Origin: Pezizomycotina sp. ARF18
Lineage: Eukaryota > Ascomycota
Assembly (NCBI GenBank): GCA_002224055.1
Contig: AZLU01000006.1
Span: 1-64,000 of the forward strand
Direction of reading: 5' to 3'
Length of the DNA: 64,000 bases
Below the pieces are notes generated by a model that saw only the letters and a program-made list of their open reading frames with translations, was not told the DNA's origin and did not search any database. Positions 39,436 to 51,190 of the stretch are shown here, piece by piece (within the stretch, counting starts at the first letter, position 1; each line of letters starts with the position of its first letter). The position numbers were made by a program, and so were the translations under genes.

Positions 39436-42400
39436 ATGTCAGACTCTGAGGACGATTACATCACCGAAGCTCCCGCAAAACGGCGAAGACCCGACGATGA
39501 TGACATGGAGAGGACGATGAGGAAGACCTACCACCAAACAGCGGAAAGAAGGACAAGCGGAGGGTAGAAGATGATGACGAGATGGATGAAGAGCTCGAAG
39601 ACTTGGATGAGGAAGAAGAGAGGACGAGGAGGATGAGGATGAGGACGAGGAAGACGACAATCCGTATGCTATTTTCTCTCTCTTTACTCTCTCCTTTGCC
39701 ATTGAACCGGCAATTTGGCTATGGCTTCATTTTCTCTTTCTTCTGCAATCTGTCCTCTTGTGAGACGGAGGCTGAATTCGCTGACATAATCGATGAATAA
39801 ATTGTAGCGCCGTCGCAAACGTCCCAGAGAGCGCAGGAATCAGTTCTCGATATCGAAGCCGACGTCGACGAAGACGAGAGGACATCGAAGAGACGAGGAC
39901 GACCTGAACAGGGAGAACGACTTCGTTATCGGAAACGAGGACGAAGAGCTGCACCCGTCCGCACGGTTCGACGACAGGCACCACCGCGAGCTCGACCGCG
40001 CTCGCCAGGCTGACCTCGCCCAGGATGCCGAAACCCTCGCCGCAAGGTACAGGGACCAGTACGGCCGCCAGCAGCGCAGCAATATCGCCGAGGGTGCCAG
40101 TTCTATGCCGAAGAGGCTGCTGCTTCCTTCGGTGGAGGATCCTTCGATCTGGGTATCAAGTGCAAGCCCGCAAGGAGAGGGAGATCGTCTTCGCTATCAT
40201 GAAGAGATCGAGGAGTATCGCGGCTCGAGGGCGGCTCTTAACATTATTTCCGTCTTGGAACGCGCAGAGTCCATGTCCGGATACGTTTACGTTGAAGCTC
40301 TGACCCAGGCGGACGTGATGGAAGCCACACAGAACGTCAACAACCTTTACGCTCGGCAGATGCTCCTCGTCCCGATTCGGAAATGCCCGACCTTCTACGT
40401 GTCCAGAAGAAAGCAGAAATCTTACCCGGCGCGTACGTCCGCTTCAAACGAGGGAAGTACGCGGGCGATCTTGCGCAGGTAGAAACGTGGAGAGCAGCGG
40501 GCAGATGGTCCGCGTCAGGGCGGTTCCCCGTTTGGATTATGGCGCCGGGGACTCTAGTTTTAGAGTAGGTGACGATAGCGCCAAGAGGAAGCGCACTGTT
40601 ACGGGCGGTCCACGTCCTTCGCAAGGCTCTTTTCGGAAGTGGACGCGAAGAAGTACCATCCGAAGGAACTTTCGCCACCATCGAGGCAGGGTCGCAGGAC
40701 ATATACACTTACATGGGCGAAACTTACGAGAACGGTTACTGTGCAAGGACGTCAAACTATCGCACTGATCACGGAGAATGTCAATCCGAAGCTGGAAGAG
40801 GTTACGCGGTTCGCTCAAGGATCGGAGACGGCGGATGGGTAGAGCATATCGATCTTCACGCCCTCGCTCAATCCTCAAAGCGTCCACCGACAAATCCGGT
40901 TCTTATCTGCCTGGAGATATTGTCGAGGTATACGCCGGAGACAGGCTGGTATTATAGGAAAAGTCACCTCCGTTCACTCCGACATCGTATCTATGAGCGT
41001 TTTGGAGGGCGAATTGAAAGGGCAGGGAGATTGATGTCCCATTCAAAGGCCTGCGGAAGAAATTCAAGGAGGAGATCATGTTAAGGTCACTGGAGGCAGC
41101 AAATACCGGATGAGGTCGGTATGATCGTCAAGATCGTCGACGACAAGGTTACTTTCCTGAGTGACCTTTCCATGCTCGAGTATACTGTGTTCTCCAAGGA
41201 TCTCCGGGAAGCTTCGGATTCCGGCGGCGTGGGTGCTGCAACGGACGTTACGATCTTTGGGATTTGGTTCAGTTAGAGTACGTTTCTTTTCGTTTGTTCT
41301 TATATTACGATTTTGGCGAGATTTCCTACCGAGTAGCGCGTAGTTCTACCACCGTTGCTTGTATTACAAGATTGATCGAGAATCTATCCGCGTCCTAGAT
41401 CAGAACGGTAACCACAGGACCGTCATGCCGTCGCAAATAGTGGCTAAGATTCCTGGGAAACGCTTCGGTGCCGTGCGACGGATCGCAATGGTTCTGAAAT
41501 TCGCGTTGAAGACACTGTTAAGGAAGTGGCTGGTGGAGAAAACCGGAGTGGTACTATCCTCCACTTGCATCGCGGTTTCGCCTTCATCCATTCCAAGGAG
41601 CTTCAGACTGAAAGCAGTGGCGTCTTCGTCGCCCGCACGTCCAACCTCGCAACGATGATTGCCAAGGGTGGTCGGGTCGCTAGTGCCGGCCCTGACCTTT
41701 CCAAAATGAACCCGGCCGTCCAGAGGATAAAAATGCGGCAAAGATGGCTCACCACCGGTTCCAAGGCAAGGCGGAAGGGACAAGACCCTTGGCCAGACGG
41801 TTACGATCAGCAGGGGCCGTACAAGGGGCTGTTGGGTATCATCAAGGATGCAACGGATACAACGGCTCGTTTGGAGCTTCACACCAAGAACAAGACTATC
41901 ACTATTGAGAAGACGAACTCGGATTCAAAGAGTAAGTTAGATATCAATCCTCTCGTCGGCATTCTCAAAACCTGGTTATAAACACGTTATAATCAATAGT
42001 CAATCCGGCCGTCGCATGACGTATGAAGAGTTTGTCTCACCCAGAGGTCGCGGCAGCGGAGGCTTTGGCGGTGGCAGCGGAGCTCCCAATTCGAGCTCCG
42101 GTGGCGCAACACCGGGATGGAGCGGAAGCAGGACTCCATCCGGCCAGGGCTGGCAGGGCTCCCGAACGCCTGCGGCAGCTCACGGAGGCGGTGGCAGAAC
42201 CCCAGCTTGGAGCGCTTCAGGAGATGGTGGTCGTACTCCTGCCTGGAGGGCCGGTAACGACGGCAGCAGGACCGCGAACCCTTACGATGGATCCAGGACT
42301 CATACGGTGGCGCTGGTGGTAGGACTCCCGCTTGGAACCCAGGGTCGAGGACACCTTACATGGGCTCCGATTCTTCGTCTTCGTCGGCGTGGGATTCCGG

Positions 42401-42822
42401 ATCGAGACTCCGGCAGGCCGTCTGCGAGTGAGGCCAACGCAACTTGGAACGATTCGTACAACAGCTCCTCGTCGGCGCGTACCCGGCAGCGTACAATGCG
42501 ACTTCGCCAGATTTCGAGCTCTCGGCGCCGACTCCCGGAGCGAGCGGTCTTTCCGCGCCTACTCCTGCAGCGATGTCTGCACCACTCCCGGTCCAGTCTC
42601 CGCACCTACGCCGCGTGCTGCTGCCAGTACGCCTTGGGATTCTGCGCCTACTCCCGGTCCTATCTCTGCAGCTACACCCGGTGCGAGTGGTGATCCGAGG
42701 AGGTATTACGATGCGCCGACTCCTGGAGGTTTCAACCCGAAGACTCCAGGAGCCAACTATAACGATGCGGACGGAGATGATGACGACGGTCCTCGTTTGC
42801 TAGCGAGTCACCTAGTCCGTAA
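39436..42822 (+). CDS. spt5: Transcription elongation factor SPT5
   Basis: SPT5 pairs with SPT4 and clamps RNA polymerase II during elongation. The ATG at 39436 opens [20 protein letters not shown], then a long acidic region and [14 protein letters not shown] and [18 protein letters not shown]. The NGN domain starts at [12 protein letters not shown] and [16 protein letters not shown] and runs through [23 protein letters not shown] domains follow: [64 protein letters not shown] and [19 protein letters not shown]. The C-terminal repeat region has many GSRTPAW and SAPTPG motifs, the kinase-target repeats. Introns: 39664-39807, 41278-41343 and 41932-41999. The tail reads DDDGPR, then in the next frame ASESPSP with a stop at 42820-42822; I chose this end because restoring one T makes it continuous. 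About 1,040 residues, as expected. Six or more one-base frame changes sit in this normally essential gene, the strongest sign that they are sequence errors. Confidence 0.95.
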
Positions 42823-43805
42823 AGATAAAGATTATAATTCGACATGTAACCAAAGGAGGGAAAGGACAATTAGAGGTCTAAGAATATGTTCACAAATATT
42901 TTTTTTTTTTTTCCTTTAACAAGGGGGTTTATCATCAAGCATTTTGTTTTTCCTTTTCTTCTTTTTTTTTTTTCATTGATGTTTTCTAAATGGTTCTTTG
43001 CCCTTACCACTGCCCTATTTTACTCTTCTAATGGATGTTCCTCAACTCATCATGATTTTTTCATTACTTGTATCATTTTTCTTTTTTGTAAAAAGAAAGG
43101 AAAAAAACGCAACGAAAGCATTACGTAGGTTCACGATACTCCAAAGTGCAGAAAATTAATAAATCACGATATACTGCTCGTCAGTTCCTTCACCTTTTAT
43201 ATAGAATCCTTTTTTTGTTCGAATGTGGTCTCAAAAGTCTATGAGATAGCGCTTATGGCGCTAAAGTAATTGAGTGAGAATTGCGATATCGTGCAGTGAT
43301 CTCCGCAGCAAGGTTAACCAGATCGACTTTTTGCTTTTTCCCCCACGTTGCCGTCCCAAAGTCTTTTTTTTTTTTTTCTTGTTCCTTGTGAGCTTGAACC
43401 AAGCCAATTTTAAAGCTAGATCCCATTTTGGATAGCGCCGCCCCTTCGTGTTCGGAAAGCCGCCAATAAAACTCGACAGGTGGTAGCAATTTTTTTTAAC
43501 TCACTCCATCGTTCAATCAACTCTACTAAATTATTAAAGTAAATTATCCTTCTTTGAATACGAGGAGGAGCTTCGACGCTCTGGACATCATCGAGCTGTA
43601 CGATGCTCTGACGACGTGTACTTGTACTACCTTTTTTCTCTTCTTGTCTATGTACACTATCTTCTCGTCTCTCCTTTCTGCTTCTTATAATCGGTATTTT
43701 CCGAGGTTTAACTTCTGGAAGCCTTCCAGCTAGCCCCAGCACCCCTTAATTCCCCCTCACCCCCTTTTTTTAACGCCCTTACAAGCAGCTACTGCGACTT
43801 CGACA
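42823..43805. other. Spacer between SPT5 and the glutaminyl cyclase gene
   Basis: No gene recognised. The SPT5 3' UTR and the promoter of the next gene must lie here. T runs occur at 42899-42912, 42962-42973 and 43363-43379. The 108-codon minus-strand open frame at 43416-43742 is charged low-complexity sequence without motifs. Confidence 0.5.
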
Positions 43806-44961
43806 ATGACATCGACATGGCTGCGCAATCTCATCCTCCTCCTCCAACTCTTCTTTACCTTCACGCACGGCTATAAAAAGCTAAGCGATGGCGCCCTCAA
43901 AAACATACCATCACCCGGCAACACTTTAGACGCCAAGAAGGGCCAGCTACTCTCACCGCTACTGATAACGCGGGTTCCGGGTACCGAAGGCTCCAAAAAA
44001 GCGCTCCAGCACTTCACGACCTTCTTCACGAAGCTAAACTGGGACATCTCGTACGACAACTTCACGGATATAACCCCACTGTCGAAGGAACCCGTCAGCT
44101 TCTCGAACTTCTGGGCGACGCTGGACCCGCCGTGGAAGCGCGGCAAGCAGAATTCCGGGGAGACGGCGCGGCTGGTCCTCGTCGCGCACTACGACAGCAA
44201 AGTTGCGCCGAAGGGCTTCATTGGCGCGACGGACTCGGCCGCTCCCTGCGCGATGATAATGCACGTCGCGGGTGCCATCGACGCACCGCTACGGAAGCGC
44301 TGGGAGAAGATGGAGAAGGAGAATAATTTGTCGGATATGGAAGACGAGATGGCGTTATGGTATTGTTGTTGGACGGAGAGGAGGCGTTTCAGATGTGGAC
44401 GGATAAGGACTCGCTGTACGGCGCCGCCACCTCGCGGAGAAGTGGGAGAATACCCCGCACGTCGCGCTGAGCACGTACCGCAACCCGCTCGCGGCGATAA
44501 ACCTGTTCGTCCTGTTAGATCTGTTGGGCGCGGCGTACCCACACATCCCGAGCTACTTCCAGACCACGCACTGGGCGTACAAGCACCTGTCCGAGGTCGA
44601 GTCGAGACTAAGGGAGAAATCACTATTAAAGACGGATAAGGACTACCAGCCTTTCCTGTCGGACACCACCGCGAGGTATTCACGGCGAGCTTTGCATTAG
44701 CGATGACCATATACCGTTTTTACTCGGGGAGTTGAAGTATTGCACCTGATACCGTCGCCGTTCCCAACGGTGTGGCACAGGATGGAGGACGACGGGGATC
44801 ACTTGGACAAGAACGTCGTGGACGATTGGGCGGTCGTTATGTTAGGATTCGCGATGGAGTGGTTCGAGCTGGAGCCGTATATGGATGCCAAAGCAGCTGA
44901 GCACGGCGTCATTGGAGCTGCACCCAGTGCGACGAAAGTAGCGAAGAAGACGGAGCTATAG
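43806..44961 (+). CDS. Glutaminyl-peptide cyclotransferase (M28-fold, secreted)
   Basis: This zinc enzyme cyclises N-terminal glutamine to pyroglutamate on proteins in the secretory pathway. The first 22 residues (MTSTWLRNLILLLQLFFTFT) form a signal peptide. GQLLSPLLITRVPGTEGSKK follows. The zinc and active-site blocks are all visible: VAHYDSK, FIGATDSAAPCAMIMHVA, LLLDGEEAF with WTDKDSLYGA, then TYRNPLAAINLFVLLDLLGA and YPHIPSYFQTTHWAYKHL, DDHIPFLL, and VLHLIPSPFPTVWHRMEDDG (His ligand region). The stop is at 44961, giving about 385 residues with no intron, typical for the fungal enzyme. Frame changes occur near 44350, in the GCC run near 44423, near 44675 and near 44730, each within or beside short homopolymers or GC repeats. 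All catalytic residues survive in one frame or another. Confidence 0.93.
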
Positions 44962-45824
44962 TACGCCTCTCTCTCATAGTAACTGTTTTTGTTTTATACG
45001 GATATTCTTTAGTTTGGTATAAGGCATTGTTTTCCCATCGAACTCTGTAATACGGCATGTGGTTTTTCACTGTAAACATAACTAGATCTCATCCTGCAGT
45101 TGTTTTTATATCTATATACATGTTTCTAAGTGCTAGTTATACCACCATGCGGCCACCAAGCGTCTTTCCCATGCATGCTTATTATGATCGTGATCTTCAA
45201 GGTCCTCGTCCCTGTTCCGAGTTCCCCAAAATCCGTTACCGAGTTCCCCCGCAATAACCACCGAGTCGACTATCGCCAAAAAAAAGCAGTAGCTAGCGAG
45301 TTCTGCTGACTAAGAATCTTAAAATTAATTTTCTCCGCCAATTTACGGCGATAAAGCAAATTTTTAGGTTCTCCGCGTGAGAAAATCGAGTCGCACAAAA
45401 AATTTCTCTTATTTTTTCCGCACAAATAAAAAAAATTTTCCCAACTTTTTTTCCACAAAATCCTCAACTATCGCCAGCAGTCACAACAAAAGCAGTCCCA
45501 CAGCAAAACCCTCATTTTCGAGCAAAACCTCACCTAAGGAAAAAGGAAAAAAAAAGGCGGAAAGGGGAACAACAATTAGGGATGACGAACAGTCCAGACT
45601 GTGAGTAAGCCTTAGATCATTTGAAAGCTTCAAACTCATTAAAGATTTCGATAATCAATATCCTTTCACGATGTCTTTCGGGTCATCGTCGTCGTCGGTT
45701 CTCTTTTTTGTTACCTTTAACTACCCTATATGATGAACCCTTACTTTTGAACGGCCCGCTAATCGCGAGATTCCTTCCATCATCGCATTGCGCACTGGAC
45801 CCTCGATGATCTCGCGACTTCCAA
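44962..45824. other. Spacer between the glutaminyl cyclase and DUF3020 genes
   Basis: No gene recognised. The stretch 45270-45580 is rich in AAATTTT-type sequence with weak palindromes (GAGAAAAT / AATTTCTC). Promoter and possibly the untranslated first exon of the next gene should lie in the right half. Confidence 0.45.
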
Positions 45825-48800
45825 TTGGACATTTCTCTTTCAATCGTTCGCATCGTTCATGATCTAAGGTTGCGATTGCGTCTGATAAGAGGATTGTCAC
45901 GATTGTGTTGTTCTTGCGGGATCGTCGAGGTGTGCCTTGCGCCTTACGGTGAGGTGTGGAAGCTTCTCTGCCCAACAGTACGAGAAGAGGACATACAACT
46001 CCTGATAGAAGCCACCCGAGGGTCATCGTCCACAACCACCGCTGTCGCGACACCTACCGCGGCGACATTCGGCAGCGATGCGACCGTTACGAAGGTTCCG
46101 GAGGTTAGGGAGGAGCCGGCTTCGATAACCCAGACGACAGTAAACGATGCGCCGAGGATAGAGAAGCGGCCGTTGGAGGAAGGGCAGGATGGGCAGAGCG
46201 AGCAGCCGCAGAAGCGGAGGCGGAGCTCGTTGCAAGGGAATGAGACGGTCGGGACGTTCAGATGGTTGACGCGCCGACGCAGACTCCGCCCGCTCCCGAA
46301 GAACAACCACAACAACAACAAGAACAACAGCCAGAACAGCCAGCGACGCAAACCCAGGACATTCCCGCGACGAATCCACCAATGTCCGTCGCCGAAACAC
46401 AAACTGCTTCGGCGGCCGATGTGCCACCCCAACCTGCCGACGTCCCTCCACCTCCAAATGAAGCTCCGACCGCCAGCGCCGCGCCCGAACCTGCCAGCCA
46501 ACCCCCCGGGCCGATCGACGTAAACTCGATACCGGAAGGCAAGGACGGCATGATGCTGTGGCTCGCCAAGCAAGTTAAAGCATTTGGGACCAGCACGGCA
46601 TCGGCGTCGAGTCTACCCGCAAGACGGCGAGAGCCCCGAACGGGTACTCGAGAGGGAAAAAGTCAGGGAGGAGAACCGCGAGCGCAAGAAGCGGTGGAGG
46701 GAAAGCAATCAGGCTAGGAGTAAGGCTCTCTCCATCTGGAATAAAAAGGTTTTTGGCACTCACTAACGATTCTTTCGATATTTAGACAAGGATAACGACC
46801 TCCGTTGCCGAGTTACAAAGCGCGCCAACAAGCTCTTTGGCACTGGGACGACGGACGAGAAAGCAGCCTGGATAACGGCCGAATTTAATAAACGGCGCGC
46901 GAAGCGTGAAGCCAAAGAACGTTCTAAGCGGTACGATCAAAACGGCAACACGATATTCTCGCTCAACGACAACAACATATTCCACGACAGTCCCGCCGGC
47001 AAGCTCCTCGTCAACGCGTTCAGTGGTGGCGAAGGGCGGTCGAGAGCGTCCGCGAGATGCTGCAGGGATCCGTCGACCTGTCGGGCTTTACGGAAGCGCT
47101 GATGGCGATGGCGGCGGACGAACCATAATGAAGATGATCGCGGATTTGCTTGTGACAAACGGCTTGGAAGGGTTGTCGGCCCTGACCGGCGGCGTAGATA
47201 TCTTGTCGCAGTCGATGGGAGTGGAAGCACAGGAGGCTACCGTGCAGGAAGGCGTGGTCATGGGGGAACCAGAGGCTCCTCCTACTGAACATAACGAAGC
47301 GCTCGAACAGCTTCAGCAAGCTCTTGCGCTAGTGGGTGATGTTACGATGCAGAACGCTGAGGGTGAACAGCCTGTACAAGAAACTGCGGCTCCAGAAAAC
47401 GCTGAACAGGACGTTCATATGCAAGAGCAAGCTACCGGATTTGAGGAAGAAACTGAGATAAATCCGTTGGAAGATGCATCTTTGCTACAGGATCTTGACC
47501 TTAGTCCCGAAATGATAGCCGCTCTACAGGCAGCCACGGCGGCAATGGCGAAGAAAGGGCTCGATATTAACGATTTCGCGGCGCTACAGGCGAATTTGCC
47601 GGAGACTTTCACGAATATCGGTCTGGCAGTTGGAAGGGAAGAGCCACTCGCTGAAGATGGGGTTGAAGAGGAGAATCCAGAAGAACTCAAGGTCGAGGAG
47701 ACTGGCGAAGCGCCGAATCATGCAGCGGACGAACAGGCTAGTGCTGAGGTTGAGGTCACAGGGGAGCAGCAAGCGCCGCAATCGGACGATATTCCCGAGC
47801 CTAACAAAACCGAGCAAACTCATGAAGTCCCCGATGAGACTCACTACGCCGAGGACGGCATTGAAGCGGGACAATCGAACGAAGCTGAGAAGGCACTTGA
47901 CGCAGAGCAGGCCGAAGAGGTCGAGGCGAAGCTCACGCTCCTGCATTCTCCATCGAAGACCTCGCCAATATGGATTTAAGCGGTATTGATCCAGAGCAGC
48001 TCCAGGCGCTCCTCGCTGCCGTCGGTCAGACCCTCGGGGAGGCGACCGGAGAAGAAGTAAGCGAAGAAGCCGTCGAGCAACCTCAGGAGGAACATATCGA
48101 AGAACCTGCTCCCGAACCTCACCAACATGCCGGCTCGTCGCCACTTGTGCCGGAGCTCCCCGCCGAAATTGAGCACCATACTGAAGCCCACGAGGACGGC
48201 CCCGCGCCAACAATGGACGAAATCCTGAACAGCACCGCAGACGACGAAGGAACTGCTGCGGACCCAACTCAAAACATAGCGCAGGCTTTCCTACAGGCGC
48301 TACTACAGCAGGTCATAACTTCGCAGCAGCAACAACAGCAACAACAACGGGCTACCGTAGCAGCGGAGCCAGCCGACCCACCACCTCCCGAGACAACATG
48401 CACGACGTCCGTCTTCCCCGTCGATCCCCAGCGGCCGATGAAGCAGAGACACAGGTATCAACCCGCACCGACTCCGCTGCACATCCCGGCTCCTCCACCG
48501 CCAGCACAACCTCTCCCACCGAAGCCCCAGCCTCCCTCGACGGCTTTCTCGCTCAGGCCGCAGAACACGATGATGCCGCCGATAATCCAGCAGATGCCGA
48601 GGAGCGCGCAGGTCGACGACGCGCCGATACCGCCGGAGGTTGCGAAGTTGCTTAGACCGCCGTCGTTCTTTCCCAAGGCTACGGCGCCGTCGTTTGGTAC
48701 TAGTATTATCAGGGAGAAGCCGAGGTTCGACCACGATCCCCGCGTTAAGGCTATGGGTTCCCACCGATGCTCGCGAAGCTTAAGAAGCCGCCGCCGCCGC

Positions 48801-48838
48801 CGCCGCCGGTTGCGAGCTCTAGTTCGATCGTTACATAG
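45825..48838 (+). CDS. DUF3020-domain protein (transcription-regulator-like)
   Basis: The DUF3020 domain, found in fungal proteins annotated as transcriptional activators, is clear: VREENRERKKRWRESNQARN, then KDNDLRCRVTKRANKLFG and KAAWITAEFNKRRAKREAKE. It is split by a 66-bp intron (46720-46785) at a junction conserved in meaning (AR-N/K-DND). Before it come KRPLEEGQDGQSEQPQKRRR (nuclear-signal-like), a Gln/Pro-rich segment and MMLWLAKQVKAFG. After it come FSLNDNNIFHDSPAGKLLVN, an acidic Glu/Gln-rich region of about 300 residues (47.15-47.98 kb), IDPEQLQALLAAVGQTL, poly-Gln, a Pro-rich stretch, FDHDPRVKAMG and a final FPPMLAKLKK, poly-Pro, SSSSIVT with the stop at 48836-48838. The start is uncertain: a splice acceptor near 45978 may mean the first exon is upstream. 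About five one-base frame changes occur. Target genes are unknown. Confidence 0.8.
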
Positions 48839-49635
48839 TAATTTTCTTTTGTGGATGACTTTTTTTTTTTTTTTTTTTTCTTTCGGGTTGTGAATGTATT
48901 TTTATCAGTATACGTTTTTGATTCTCCTTTTGTACATAAAGGTTCTTTCTTATTCTTTATGTTTTCTTTTATGACGGAGTTCTGGGGCTCTTTTCTCTCT
49001 GTGGTTTTTTGTTCCTCTTTTTTCTCGTATAAAAAAGCATGCAATTGTGGGGTTTTATTCTGGCATATGGAGGGTTGATATCTTCTTTAATTCTACTTAC
49101 AAGCCACTATTATCAAAAGTCGAGCGACGTTCTTTCTTTTTTTTTTGTCTTTCTGAATTGGAGTTTTTCTTCGGGTATTTTCTGTTGGGATAGGGAAGTA
49201 TGGCGAATGGGTTTTTCTTAGCTAGTATATAGTCTCTTGTTGATATTCGATCTCTTACTTTCTTTAATTGAACATACTATCTACAATTCCTTTTCCTTCT
49301 TCCCTATGTTTTACATCTTTGGTCGTTTTGTAAAATACTCCACTACGATTCAGGAGATGGAAATGATGGTCGGAAGTACAAAACAGCTTATTCCGATTTT
49401 CAAATTTTTTTTTTCTTATATTTTCAAAAGTATTTATGCTATTCTCCAATTCCTCTCTAGATTTTGTCGGAGAACACAGCAAACAATCTACCACTTGGGA
49501 AGACTGAGAATAGTATATAAGGTGAATATCTTGCACTTCTTTTTTCTAAGAAGCCATCGGTGCATCTACCAATACCAATTACATCTACTCCATCCTATAG
49601 CGCCATAAATTTCAAATCTATTCAAAGCTTCGTTA
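48839..49635. other. Convergent 3' spacer
   Basis: This lies between the 3' ends of the DUF3020 gene (+) and the hydrolase gene (-). It is T-rich with a T18 run near 48860-48878 and no gene that I recognise. Confidence 0.5.
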
Positions 49636-50694
49636 TTAAAGTTCATCAGCCCACATTTCCACGTGCGCGCTCATCTGCTCCAACCACGTTTCCCCACCAT
49701 TACCACCGCCATCCCCCTCCTCGTGCCAAAAGTGCGTCGCACCCTGTACCTCGATGCCCGTAAACAGCGGATCTTCAGCCTTCCTGCGTTTTTCCGCCCA
49801 GGCGCGTAGTTTCGATATGGAAACAAAGACGTCGTTCGTACCGTAGATCGCTAGGGTTTCGTGTTTGCTTTTTTGCTTTTGTTCTTTGATTGTTGTGGTA
49901 GAGGGATCGTTCTGTTCTTTGGTAGCTGAGGAGGGAGTTGTGGGCGTAGAGGAAGAAGACCACAACGACGAAATACCAGAAAACAGACTCTTCGGAGCGC
50001 TTGCGATAGAGAGCGCCGTTGATACCGGTGGGAGGAGAGGCGATATTAAAATATACGACGTTGTCGTCTTGATATCACCTACACCCCCTTCATCCTTCCT
50101 TTCTAATGTAGTATTGGGCTGATTCTCATCCCGCCATTCACCGCTAGGTAGTTTCGATAACGTAATACTACTCCGCGACGTTTCCTGCGCTGTACGCCGC
50201 GCGAACATCATAACATCACCAGACGCATTCTCTAGTAGCGTAGCTGCGGGCGCTACCTGCGACGCGACCAGCGAGCCGTAAGAATACCCGCCAATACCAC
50301 ATCCACATCACACCTACTCCTGTAATACGCATACAACGTAACGAACGTAGCTATAGTACCGTAATCCGCCGTCTCCGGGTGCGACGACCAGGAAGTCCTA
50401 CCGGCGGAGCTTCCCGCGCCGCGGAAGTTAAACGTGCTCACTATAAATCCTTTGTGTAGTAGGGAAGATGCGACGGTTAGGACGACGGGATCGTTGTAGG
50501 AACCGGCGAGGGGGCGTAGGGTGTGCTACGACTGCGACTTTTGCTTTTGTGGTGGGAGATGTTGTTGGGTGGTATATGCGGCCGTCGAGGGGTGTGGAGT
50601 CGTGCGACGAGGGGATGGAGAATGTGATTGCTGGTGATAGGCGGGAGGAGGAGGAGGCAGAGGGGTGGAAGGTGGCGTGGAAGCGTTGGGACAT
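49636..50694 (-). CDS. Alpha/beta-hydrolase superfamily protein
   Basis: The start at 50692-50694 gives MSQRFHATFHPSASSSSRLS and then DGRIYHPTTS. The hydrolase core follows: VAVVAHP and YAPLAGSYNDPVVLTVASSL, then LLHKGFIVSTFNFRGAGSSA, GRTSWSSHPETADYGTIATF, the nucleophile elbow GYSYGSLVA (Ser in GxSxG), and later LAIYGTNDVFVSISKLRAWA (acid Asp) and GATHFWHEEGD (catalytic His). It ends in EMWADEL with the stop at 49636-49638. A Ser/Thr-rich insertion of about 50 residues sits between the nucleophile and acid parts. At least two one-base frame changes interrupt the N-terminal half. The substrate cannot be predicted. It is divergent from Argonaute, with 496 bases between start codons. Confidence 0.77.
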
Positions 50695-51190
50695 TTTTTT
50701 TGGCGGTTTCGTGATGGTGGATGGACAGTGGATAGTGGAATTGTGGAAGAAGGTTCGAGGTTGGAGATAACGCTGGGGTCGGTTTTAAGTGAGAGTTAAA
50801 ATTCTAGCTCGCTGAGATGACGGCATACCGGCAGCACCACCTAAGAAAGCCGTTAACGAAATATCCATTAATTGGATCAGTGTATATAAACCTTTTTTAT
50901 ACTATCCTTATAATACGTTCCTTTGTACAATGACGGAGTATTACTTAAATACGTCTGTAAAGAAGTTCTGTTAACCCTATTACATTATCAATTATATGAG
51001 TCTTTAGCACTGCTGCGGAAATCATAAGTTACCAATAATTTCTCGAAACGTGTGAGCAATTCGGATATCAACGCGGGGGAAATTGAATAAATAACTCGAC
51101 GATGACTTAAATGGAGGGGTTCTTCCACTCCTCTTTTTATCTTTCACCATGCTCACCGCAGCGCAGAAGTCTTAGAGCAACACCAAAGCA
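50695..51190. promoter_or_regulatory. Bidirectional promoter region, hydrolase / Argonaute
   Basis: Divergent start codons flank these 496 bases. The sequence is of moderate GC without long homopolymers, unlike most spacers here. I assign no specific regulatory site. Confidence 0.45.
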
